A DNA stretch of 64,000 nucleotides. Origin: JBAYOE01 sp050950065 (GTDB taxonomy: Bacteria > Spirochaetota > Spirochaetia > Sphaerochaetales > Sphaerochaetaceae). The notes below the pieces were generated by a model. It saw only the letters and a program-made list of their open reading frames with translations. It made no database searches and had not been told where the DNA came from. The stretch covers positions 186,001-250,000 of the forward strand of contig JBMNGX010000002.1 in NCBI GenBank assembly GCA_050950065.1, written 5' to 3'. The position numbers were made by a program, and so were the translations under genes. Each line of letters starts with the position of its first letter. The stretch's first letter is position 1. Positions 8,963 to 16,462 of the stretch are shown in pieces.

Positions 8963-9874
8963 GTGAATTCTGTTTCACAAGATCCAATCTTGTTAGATTA
9001 TAAAGACTACTTGTCTGTTGAAAGAAGGTTAGCCAAAAGTTCGGTTGATGTTTATTTAGGTGTCATTAATAGGTTTTATACATTTTTAGAACTCAATAAA
9101 ATCACTTATAAAGAGTCGACAGCTTCAGATGTTATAAACTTTTTAATTGAAGTGGGCAAAAGTAGCGATGTTAGTGAAAAAACACAAATGAAATACATCA
9201 GCGCTTTAAGATCGTTTTATAACTACCTAGTTGAACTTGAAGTGGTTCAAAACAATGTAATTGATTTAATTGAACGCCCTAAAAGTGAAATAAAAAGCCC
9301 CACCTCAGTTGCATACGATGTAGTTGAAAAGATTTTAGAACAGATAGATACCTCAAATATTTTAGGAATTAGAGATTATGCCCTTTTTGAATTAACTTAT
9401 TCGTGTGGATTAAGAATCTCTGAAGTGTGTGACTTAGATTTAAACGACTACAATAAAGAAGAGCGACTTTTAAGGGTAGTAGGTAAAGGGGATAAAGAAA
9501 GAATAGTCCCAATAGGCGAATATGCTCTAAATGCCTTGGAAAGCTACCTAGAAATTAGGGGAAAACTAGTTGAATCAGTTGTTCAACAAAAAGCTTTATT
9601 TGTTGGTAGAAGAGGTGCTAGGTTAAACAGAGTATCGGTGTGGAAAAGATTCAAAGAGTATGCCCAAAAGGCAAATGTGGAGGCAAAGGTGCACACCTTA
9701 CGCCACTCGTTTGCTACCCACTTACTGCGTGGAGGTGCTGATTTAAGATCTGTACAAGAACTTTTAGGACACTCCGACATTCGAACAACCCAAATTTACA
9801 CCCACAGCGACACCGAAAGTCTTTTACAATCTTATCGCACATTCCACCCCAAAGGGGAAAGTGATAAAAAATAG
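8963..9874 (+). CDS. xerC: Tyrosine recombinase XerC
   Basis: A 303-residue site-specific recombinase. It has an N-terminal SAM-like core-binding domain (about 8-95) and a C-terminal catalytic domain with the full set: Arg in CGLRISEV, Lys in VGKGDKER, His and Arg in HTLRHSFATH, His in LGHSD and the nucleophile Tyr in TTQIYTH. It starts with GTG 2 bp after ftsZ and is followed 3 bp later by a second recombinase. By family the pair resolves chromosome dimers at dif. Which is XerC and which XerD is a guess from order. Confidence 0.85.
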   Translation: MNSVSQDPILLDYKDYLSVERRLAKSSVDVYLGVINRFYTFLELNKITYKESTASDVINFLIEVGKSSDVSEKTQMKYISALRSFYNYLVELEVVQNNVIDLIERPKSEIKSPTSVAYDVVEKILEQIDTSNILGIRDYALFELTYSCGLRISEVCDLDLNDYNKEERLLRVVGKGDKERIVPIGEYALNALESYLEIRGKLVESVVQQKALFVGRRGARLNRVSVWKRFKEYAQKANVEAKVHTLRHSFATHLLRGGADLRSVQELLGHSDIRTTQIYTHSDTESLLQSYRTFHPKGESDKK

Positions 9875-9877
9875 ATT

Positions 9878-10789
9878 ATGGATAAAGTTGTTGAAAACTA
9901 CTTAGAGTATTTAAAAGAGATAAGAAACCTCTCTGAACACACCCTTACTGCCTATAAAACTGATTTAAAGAAGTTTGAAAATTACTGCCAAATTAATAAT
10001 CTAAAAATAGTTGAAGTTACAAAAGTTGAAAGTAGGCGCTATGTGGCAACTTTAATGAGAGATGAAAAACTCTCTAACAACTCAATAAATCGCACTTTAT
10101 CAACATTAAGGGGTTTTTATCTCTACTTAAATAAACACAACATCAGTAGCAACAACCCCTTTAGTAAAATTGAAAGTAGAACTCGAACTCGTCGTCTTCC
10201 CCAAGTATTAAGTGTGAACGATGTTGAAAAGCTACTTACATTTGTCCCTACTGACTTTAAAGAACTTAGAGATTTAGTAATGTTTAATTTCTTTTACTCA
10301 ACAGGGGCAAGAATGAGTGAACTGCTAGGGGCAAATATTAGTAACTTGGAGTTAAAAGATGAACGATTGTTGGTAAAAGGGAAGGGATCGCATTACAGAT
10401 ACCTTTTTCTAAACCCTTCAACAATTGAACTTTTAAACACCTATTTAGAACAAAAAAAAGATTACCAACTAAGTAAAGCAATCAAAGATAAAAATGATTT
10501 AGAGGCAATTTTAATAGGAATAAATGGAAAACGGTTGTCGCCATCCTCTTGCCATAGTATCTTTGAGAAGTATAGAAAAAGCTTAGGAATAGGGTTACAT
10601 TTTACACCCCATATGTTGCGCCACTCCTTTGCCACCCACTTATTAGATAATGATGCTGGGATTAGAGTTGTCCAAAAATTGTTGGGGCACCAATCAATTT
10701 CTACGACACAAATCTATACCCACGTCTCAAGGCAAAGATTGCGCAAGGTGTACGAAAGTAGCCACCCCCATGGAAGGAAAGAAAAATGA
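9878..10789 (+). CDS. xerD: Tyrosine recombinase XerD
   Basis: A second 303-residue Xer recombinase with its own complete catalytic set: Arg in TGARMSEL, Lys in VKGKGSHYRY, His and Arg in HMLRHSFATH, His in LGHQS and Tyr in TTQIYTH. It is clearly diverged from the preceding gene, so this is not a recent duplication. The stop overlaps the hslV start (ATGA). Together the two would form the heterotetramer on dif that is activated by FtsK at the septum; placing them directly behind ftsZ is neat. The C/D assignment is uncertain. Confidence 0.8.
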   Translation: MDKVVENYLEYLKEIRNLSEHTLTAYKTDLKKFENYCQINNLKIVEVTKVESRRYVATLMRDEKLSNNSINRTLSTLRGFYLYLNKHNISSNNPFSKIESRTRTRRLPQVLSVNDVEKLLTFVPTDFKELRDLVMFNFFYSTGARMSELLGANISNLELKDERLLVKGKGSHYRYLFLNPSTIELLNTYLEQKKDYQLSKAIKDKNDLEAILIGINGKRLSPSSCHSIFEKYRKSLGIGLHFTPHMLRHSFATHLLDNDAGIRVVQKLLGHQSISTTQIYTHVSRQRLRKVYESSHPHGRKEK

Positions 10790-11316
10790 GTATAAAAGGG
10801 ACAACAATTGTCGCTGTTAGAAAAGATGGAAAAGTAGCAATAGCTGGTGATGGACAAGTCTCAACTGGAGACTCCATTTTAAAAGGAAATGCTAGAAAAG
10901 TGCGCAAAATGATGGATGGAAAAGTGATTAGCGGCTTTGCGGGAGCTACTGCTGATGCATTCACCTTGTATGAAGTTATTGAGAAAAAACTAAAAGAGTT
11001 TAGAGGCGATTTAACCAGAGCTGCAGTAGAAATGGCTAAAGAGTGGCGCTTAGATCGCAATCTAAGGCGTCTAGAGGCAATGATTTTAGTAGCTGATGAG
11101 ACTAAAACATTTCTCATTAGCGGAATGGGAGATGTAATTGAACCAGAGTATGATGCCATCGCAATTGGTTCTGGTGGTAATTACGCTGTAGCAGCTGCTA
11201 GAGCCTATTTAGAGAGCTCTAATTACTCTGCTGAGGAGATTGCTCGTAAATCTTTAGAGATTGCTAGCGACATCTGTGTCTATACAAACAAATCAATTAT
11301 GGTTGAAACATTGTAG
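10786..11316 (+). CDS. hslV: ATP-dependent protease proteolytic subunit HslV
   Basis: A 176-residue peptidase of the HslUV (ClpQY) complex. The catalytic Thr follows a short five-residue leader (MSIKG then TTIVAVRK), as in other HslV proteins with a propeptide. The GDGQVS and SGFAGATADA blocks and the C-terminal CVYTNKSIMVETL region match the family. Overlap with xerD by 4 bp and a 12-bp gap to hslU indicate one operon. Confidence 0.96.
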   Translation: MSIKGTTIVAVRKDGKVAIAGDGQVSTGDSILKGNARKVRKMMDGKVISGFAGATADAFTLYEVIEKKLKEFRGDLTRAAVEMAKEWRLDRNLRRLEAMILVADETKTFLISGMGDVIEPEYDAIAIGSGGNYAVAAARAYLESSNYSAEEIARKSLEIASDICVYTNKSIMVETL

Positions 11317-11328
11317 GAGCAAAAAAGA

Positions 11329-12669
11329 ATGTTATTAGATGAAATGACTCCAGCTGAAATAGTTAAACAGCTAGATAAATATATAATTGGACAAACTGCT
11401 GCCAAACGTACTGTGGCTATTGCCTTACGGAATCGTGCTAGACGGAAAAAACTACCCGATATTATTAGAGATGAAGTCTCGCCTAAAAATATCATAATGA
11501 TTGGGCCAACTGGCGTTGGTAAAACTGAGATAGCTCGAAGAATTGCAAAGTTATCAAATACCCCATTTGTTAAAGTTGAAGCAACTAAGTATACCGAAGT
11601 TGGTTATGTTGGACGTGATGTTGAATCGATGATTAGAGACTTGATGGGAACGGCAATACAGATGACCAAACGGGAGTTTGCTGAATCTAGAAAAGAGCAA
11701 GTTGAAAAGAGAGTTGAAGAGCGCTTATTAGATCTTTTAATCCCTAAAGAGACTAAAAAAGATAAAAGTGATTTAGATCAAGCTACTATAGAGACTCGAG
11801 AAAAGTTTAGAGAGTTTTTAAAAGAGGGGAGATTTGAAGAGCGGGAGATTGAAATAGTTATTCAAAACCCAAAAGGTTCTCAAGGAGTTGAACTTCTTGC
11901 TGGTGGAAATTTAGAAGACATAGAGAATGCAATTCAATCTTTAGGCTCAATTTTTAGTGGTAAAGGGAAAAAGAGAAAAATCGCAATTAAAAGAGCTAGA
12001 GAAATCTTAACTGAAGAGGAGATGGAGAAAATAGTTGACCATGACCAAGTCATTGAGATTGCCAAAGAGCGTGTTGAACAAATGGGAATTATCTTCATCG
12101 ATGAGATTGATAAAGTAGCTGGCTCTAAAGGGGGCTATGGGGGACCTGATGTTTCACGAGAAGGGGTACAACGAGATATCCTTCCCATTGTTGAGGGTTC
12201 TAAAGTTTCAACTAAGTGGGGAATAATAGATACCACCCACATCCTATTCATAGCAGCGGGTGCTTTCCACGTCTCTAAACCAAGCGATTTAATCCCTGAA
12301 CTACAAGGAAGGTTCCCATTGAGAGTGGAACTTAACGAATTAACCGATGTAGATTTTTTAAGAATTTTACAAGAGCCAGAAAATGCAATAGTAAAACAAT
12401 ACATTGAGTTGATGAAAACTGAAGATGTGAAACTGACCTTTAGTGATGATGCTTTAAAGAGGGTGAGTGAAATCGCATACGATATTAACTCAAAAACTGA
12501 AAACATTGGGGCAAGAAGGTTGTATACTATTATGGAGCGCCTTTTAGAGGAGATCTCTTTTACAGCTGACACTCTAAGTGGAACTGAAGTTACTGTTGAT
12601 AGTGAGTATGTAGATAAGCATCTCTCTGATATCCTCGAAAATGAGGATTTAAGTCGCTACATCTTGTAA
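11329..12669 (+). CDS. hslU: ATP-dependent protease ATPase subunit HslU
   Basis: A 446-residue AAA+ unfoldase partner of HslV. Walker A GPTGVGKTE is at residues 59-67, the pore loop GYVGRDVE follows, an intermediate domain lies between about 105 and 240, Walker B is IIFIDEIDKVA, and the C-terminus LSRYIL matches the tail that inserts into HslV. Length and motifs are complete, so the complex should be functional. Confidence 0.97.
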   Translation: MLLDEMTPAEIVKQLDKYIIGQTAAKRTVAIALRNRARRKKLPDIIRDEVSPKNIIMIGPTGVGKTEIARRIAKLSNTPFVKVEATKYTEVGYVGRDVESMIRDLMGTAIQMTKREFAESRKEQVEKRVEERLLDLLIPKETKKDKSDLDQATIETREKFREFLKEGRFEEREIEIVIQNPKGSQGVELLAGGNLEDIENAIQSLGSIFSGKGKKRKIAIKRAREILTEEEMEKIVDHDQVIEIAKERVEQMGIIFIDEIDKVAGSKGGYGGPDVSREGVQRDILPIVEGSKVSTKWGIIDTTHILFIAAGAFHVSKPSDLIPELQGRFPLRVELNELTDVDFLRILQEPENAIVKQYIELMKTEDVKLTFSDDALKRVSEIAYDINSKTENIGARRLYTIMERLLEEISFTADTLSGTEVTVDSEYVDKHLSDILENEDLSRYIL

Positions 12670-12682
12670 AGGTGGTTTGTTA

Positions 12683-13708
12683 ATGCAATTTTTCACAGTA
12701 AGAGGAGGAGATTTTGACGATGCTTTGCAAAAAGCGTACGATCAATATGGCTCCAATTTAAGAATTCACTTTAGAAAAGATATAGTTGATAAAAAAGGGC
12801 TTTTTAAATTAAAAGAGCACTCTTATGTGGAACTTGTTTGCTACCTTGCTGAAGAAGAAAAACAACAACTAGAGATAAAAGAGATAGAAGAAGAAAAAAA
12901 AGATAATCAACAAATAGAAAATCCCTATTTGTTAAAAGGGAGAGCTCTTTTAAAAGAGAACGATTTTTCAAATCTCTTTATGAGTACATTGTTAGATTTA
13001 GTTGAACCTGTAATCAAAGAGCAAAAAGAGTCCTTAAACGATACAGAGTTTGAATTAATCTTAATTGATAAACTTGTCTCATTGATAAAAATTGATTACA
13101 AAAGACAACTTAATCCCGATGAGAATTTAGTTTTAGTGGGTTCTAGTGGGGTGGGTAAAAGCTCTTTAATTGGTAAAATTGGGACATTTTACACACATCA
13201 ACAAGATCAGAGCTTTAAAAAAGAGGTCACTGTTGTAAATCTTAATGGAAAAAAATCCAATTACGATTTCTTTAGAGATTTGAATCTTAGATATAAGAAC
13301 TACACCGCGCTTAGTGACTTGGAATTTGAGAAAAAGGAGAACTCTTTAAATTTGTATGAAAGTGGTTTTGCTTTTGATAAAGAGGCATTAGATCACTTAG
13401 CACAAAAAGAGGGAAAATTCATCTTAGTAGTTAGTGCAAAAACTAAAAAAAGAGATTTAGAAGAATTATTTAAAACTTATTCTAAATATCCAGTAACTAA
13501 CTTGGCTATCACAAAACTTGATGAAGCTAGCAGTATTGGAACAGCCCTCTCATTCGCTTATAAGTACGATTTGCCCTTATTGTTCTTTTCTGATTCTGAT
13601 GATGCTGAGAACGCTTCTGTGAAAGCAACAGTTGCAAAGATGATTAGTTACATAAAAGGTTTAAAACTCGATTTTGAGACGCTGTGGGCTAATCAGAATC
13701 CAAGCTAA
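12683..13708 (+). CDS. flhF: FlhF-like protein with degenerate SRP-type GTPase domain
   Basis: A 341-residue protein starting at ATG 12683 (AAAGGTGG 7 bp upstream). The N-terminal FFTVRGGDFDDALQKAYDQYG matches the FlhF start. A P-loop variant GSSGVGKSS is near residue 156, and TKLDEASSIGTALSFAYKY matches the FlhF TKxDE block. However, the DTYR block and the DTAGR G3 motif are replaced (an LYESGF stretch sits where DTAGR belongs), so GTP hydrolysis is doubtful. FlhF normally places polar flagella. Here it directly follows hslVU with no other flagellar gene in view. It overlaps ftsI tail to tail by 20 bp. Confidence 0.7.
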   Translation: MQFFTVRGGDFDDALQKAYDQYGSNLRIHFRKDIVDKKGLFKLKEHSYVELVCYLAEEEKQQLEIKEIEEEKKDNQQIENPYLLKGRALLKENDFSNLFMSTLLDLVEPVIKEQKESLNDTEFELILIDKLVSLIKIDYKRQLNPDENLVLVGSSGVGKSSLIGKIGTFYTHQQDQSFKKEVTVVNLNGKKSNYDFFRDLNLRYKNYTALSDLEFEKKENSLNLYESGFAFDKEALDHLAQKEGKFILVVSAKTKKRDLEELFKTYSKYPVTNLAITKLDEASSIGTALSFAYKYDLPLLFFSDSDDAENASVKATVAKMISYIKGLKLDFETLWANQNPS

Positions 13709-15353
13709 GGTTAATGTGCTCTGAAACAGTTGAATAAAGCTTTCCTTGACGCACCATATCCTCAATTAACGCTCCTATTGCTGGAGCGGTTATATTAGAA
13801 CCCCAAATAGTTGTTCCTGAGGGGTTGATTGCCCCCATGTAAATGATGTACTTAGGATTTTCAGCTGGTACTATTGCTATTGTACTTGCTAAAAATTCTC
13901 CTGGGGCATAGCCCCCACTACTAGATGCTATTTGGGCAGTTCCTGTTTTAGCTGCAACTGTAACCCCTGCAACAGAGCTGTGAATCGCTGTTCCTTCATT
14001 CTTAGTAGCATCTATCATCCCCTCAATTACGGTTAGCACAACACTAGGTGAAATTACCCTCTCTTTTAATACAGTTGGGCTATTTTGTATAATTACTTTC
14101 CCAGATGGATCTTTAACCTCTTTTACAATGTAGCTTTCCATCAGTGAGCCCCCTGTAGTAAAAACGGTTGCAGCATTGGCAATTTGTAAAAAAGTAATCC
14201 CTATCTCTTGGCCAAAGGAGATAGTTGGCTTAGAGCGGAAAGACCAATTTTCCAGTTCCCTTAACGAACCTTTAGTTAAACCAACTAAATCTTTTCCCAA
14301 CCTTTGCCCAAAGCCAAAATCTTTAAGAGTTTGGTAAAATTGTTGATTATCTGTTTGTAGTGCCCAGTGGGCAACAGCACCATTACACGAAACAGCTAAC
14401 ATTTTTTGAGGATCTATTTCTCCATGAGCTGAAACACAATTTATAGTGACATTTTGGTTCGATGGGGTAGTGAAGGTGTATGACCCATCACAATAAAAGT
14501 TCTCTAAATTTTCATTGTTCTCTAATTCACTAGCTAACGAGTAGATTTTAAAGACCGACCCTGGTTCATACATTGAACTAAAGACTCTATTAACTCTTTG
14601 TTGTTCTGTAGCACTACCGTAGTTATTTAAATCGTACCAAGGAAAAGATGAGGAGGCTAAAATCTCAGAAGTTTGAGCATCTAAGATAATGGCTGCAATT
14701 GCATCGGTGATGTGTTGTTGATCTATTGCAACAACTTGTTGATCTAATAAGTATTGCAAATCTAAATCGAGTGTTAAAGTGATATTATTGCCATAAGTGA
14801 CACTCTCATCAAGACGGGGTATTGGATACAAAAGATCATCATAAAGGTATTCTAAACCCTCTAGGCCCCTATTTTCACTATTAGTGAAGCCAATTATGTG
14901 TGTTGCATGGTAGTGTTGAGGATAGTAACGTCCATATTTTTTCTCGAGCAGTAACCCTTCAATTTTTAATTTACTCAGCTGTTCAAACTCACTTTGAGTT
15001 AGCTCTTTTTTTACTAAGTAGTAACTAGAAAATCTTTTTGAGTTTTCAACTATTTGTTGAGTACTTATTTTAATAATAGGGGAGACTAAAGATGCAGCTT
15101 GTTCAATATCTTTTACACTGTTTAATAAAAAGACAAGTTGGTAATAAGGCCTTTCAATGGCTAAAATTTTCCCATTACGGTCGGTAATTGTGCCTCGAAC
15201 TACCCGTGTTGCAACTTTAGGATTATCATAGGGATTTTGGTTTTCCCCTTTTACAACGGTTAAATAAAAAAGATAGAAAACTAGAAATAGTGCCACTAGC
15301 AAGGTGATTAAAGGCAATAAAATGTGGTAAAAACGTTTTTCTCTGGATACCAT
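13689..15353 (-). CDS. ftsI: Class B penicillin-binding protein, probable FtsI
   Basis: A 554-residue bitopic transpeptidase cross-linking septal peptidoglycan. One N-terminal membrane helix (about 11-33) is followed by the PBP dimerisation region (RGTITDRNGKILA) and the transpeptidase domain with SVFK (266-269), SCN (322-324) and KTGT (469-472). No PASTA domains are present. It is outside the dcw cluster and on the opposite strand. Elongation PBP2 is the alternative, but size and motif spacing favour FtsI. A TATATT box 6 bp before the ATG suggests a very short or absent leader. Confidence 0.85.
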   Translation of the reverse strand: MVSREKRFYHILLPLITLLVALFLVFYLFYLTVVKGENQNPYDNPKVATRVVRGTITDRNGKILAIERPYYQLVFLLNSVKDIEQAASLVSPIIKISTQQIVENSKRFSSYYLVKKELTQSEFEQLSKLKIEGLLLEKKYGRYYPQHYHATHIIGFTNSENRGLEGLEYLYDDLLYPIPRLDESVTYGNNITLTLDLDLQYLLDQQVVAIDQQHITDAIAAIILDAQTSEILASSSFPWYDLNNYGSATEQQRVNRVFSSMYEPGSVFKIYSLASELENNENLENFYCDGSYTFTTPSNQNVTINCVSAHGEIDPQKMLAVSCNGAVAHWALQTDNQQFYQTLKDFGFGQRLGKDLVGLTKGSLRELENWSFRSKPTISFGQEIGITFLQIANAATVFTTGGSLMESYIVKEVKDPSGKVIIQNSPTVLKERVISPSVVLTVIEGMIDATKNEGTAIHSSVAGVTVAAKTGTAQIASSSGGYAPGEFLASTIAIVPAENPKYIIYMGAINPSGTTIWGSNITAPAIGALIEDMVRQGKLYSTVSEHINLSLDSD

Positions 15354-15359
15354 TGCCCA

Positions 15360-15391
15360 AATATAGTAATATGATACAGCATCATTGTCGA
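15360..15391 (-). promoter_or_regulatory. Possible ftsI promoter giving a leaderless mRNA
   Basis: On the minus strand TATATT (15365-15360) lies exactly 6 bp before the ftsI ATG. The best -35 candidate, TCGACA, is 20 bp further upstream, which is too long, so only the -10 is convincing. No ribosome site precedes the ATG. Confidence 0.3.
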
Positions 15392-15404
15392 TAGTAGGAG
15401 TGCT

Positions 15405-16460
15405 ATGAGCTACAAAGATCGCAGTAGTTATGACGATATTTTCCGCTCTTCTGAGAACAACAGAGGAGATGATAAAAACCGACTCGATAAAAAAACCAAA
15501 AGGGTAATTAGTGTAGTTGTCCTTTTGGCAATTATTTTGTCTGTTGGTGTTTTACTTATCTGGTTTTTAAATTTTGCCACCCCAGTTGAAACAAAGACTC
15601 CTACACCTGTTGCTACTGGACAAAAAGAGGTTGTCAAAATGCAAGAAGAGGTAGTTGTTGAGCAACCACCAAAAGTGGTAATTGAGACACCTCAACCTGC
15701 TAAAACAAGCACCCGTGTTGAACCAACAGATTCAAGGTGGTATGTGGAACACTTAGTTAGTGAAGGGGAATCTTTAGAATCCCTTTCAGATTTATACCTA
15801 GTTTCCAAAGAGACAATTTTAAGTGTCAATGCAATTAAAAATATCTCCTCTATAAAAGAGGGAACTTTGTTAAGAATTCCCAACCGCGATGGACAGTTGT
15901 ATACAGTACAACAAGGGGATTCTTTATCAATAATTACCAACAGATTTAACCCTCTGTTGGGTTGGAAGACTCTTCAAGAGATCAACGCCCTTAGTAGTGA
16001 AGTAATCTATCCAGGACAAAAGATTTTCATCCCTAGTGCCCAAGTTGATGACGATGGCTCTTTTGCCTCATTTGATCGCTTTATAAGACCTGCGGAGGGA
16101 AGATTAACTGCCCTCTATGGACAAACAGTGGTTTATGGTGAAGAAGACCAGGTTGTTGTTATGCAAGGAATTTGGATTGAGGGAGTTAACGATGCACCAA
16201 TTTTAGCTAGTGCTAAAGGGGTAGTGGTTGATGCAGGTAACGATTTAGAGAGATATGGAAGGTTTGTTGTTTTAGCTCATGAAGATGGATATAAAACAAC
16301 TTATGCCCACCTTAAAGAGTTAAATGTTAAAATAGGGGACTCTGTTAAAAAAGGGGATCAAATTGGACTAATGGGGCAAAGTGGCACCATTGGAAAAAGG
16401 GCCCTCTATTTCAGCATCGAACAAGAGGGGATCGCTTTAAACCCAGCTAACTTCTTCTAA
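15405..16460 (+). CDS. LysM and degenerate LytM (M23) envelope protein
   Basis: A 351-residue membrane-anchored protein with one helix (about 33-57), a Pro/Val-rich linker, two LysM peptidoglycan-binding repeats (about 113-159 and 165-210) and a C-terminal LytM fold (about 228-345). The zinc site of M23 peptidases is largely lost. The first His/Asp pair is replaced in MQGIWIEG, and the HxH motif reads ALYFS near 333-337; only the His of YAHL (302) remains. This resembles EnvC/NlpD-type amidase activators more than an active endopeptidase. TAGGAGTGCT precedes the ATG. Confidence 0.85.
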   Translation: MSYKDRSSYDDIFRSSENNRGDDKNRLDKKTKRVISVVVLLAIILSVGVLLIWFLNFATPVETKTPTPVATGQKEVVKMQEEVVVEQPPKVVIETPQPAKTSTRVEPTDSRWYVEHLVSEGESLESLSDLYLVSKETILSVNAIKNISSIKEGTLLRIPNRDGQLYTVQQGDSLSIITNRFNPLLGWKTLQEINALSSEVIYPGQKIFIPSAQVDDDGSFASFDRFIRPAEGRLTALYGQTVVYGEEDQVVVMQGIWIEGVNDAPILASAKGVVVDAGNDLERYGRFVVLAHEDGYKTTYAHLKELNVKIGDSVKKGDQIGLMGQSGTIGKRALYFSIEQEGIALNPANFF

Positions 16461-16462
16461 AA

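Noticed and set aside
8963..10789. Xer genes as phage or transposon integrases, with nearby tRNAs as attachment sites
   Set aside because: They are embedded in a housekeeping operon, have XerC/XerD length and motifs, and no phage genes, direct repeats of tRNA ends or cargo are present.
12135..12572. 145-codon frame antisense to hslU
   Set aside because: Same reasoning: the sense strand is a fully conserved HslU, and no promoter or ribosome site supports the reverse frame.
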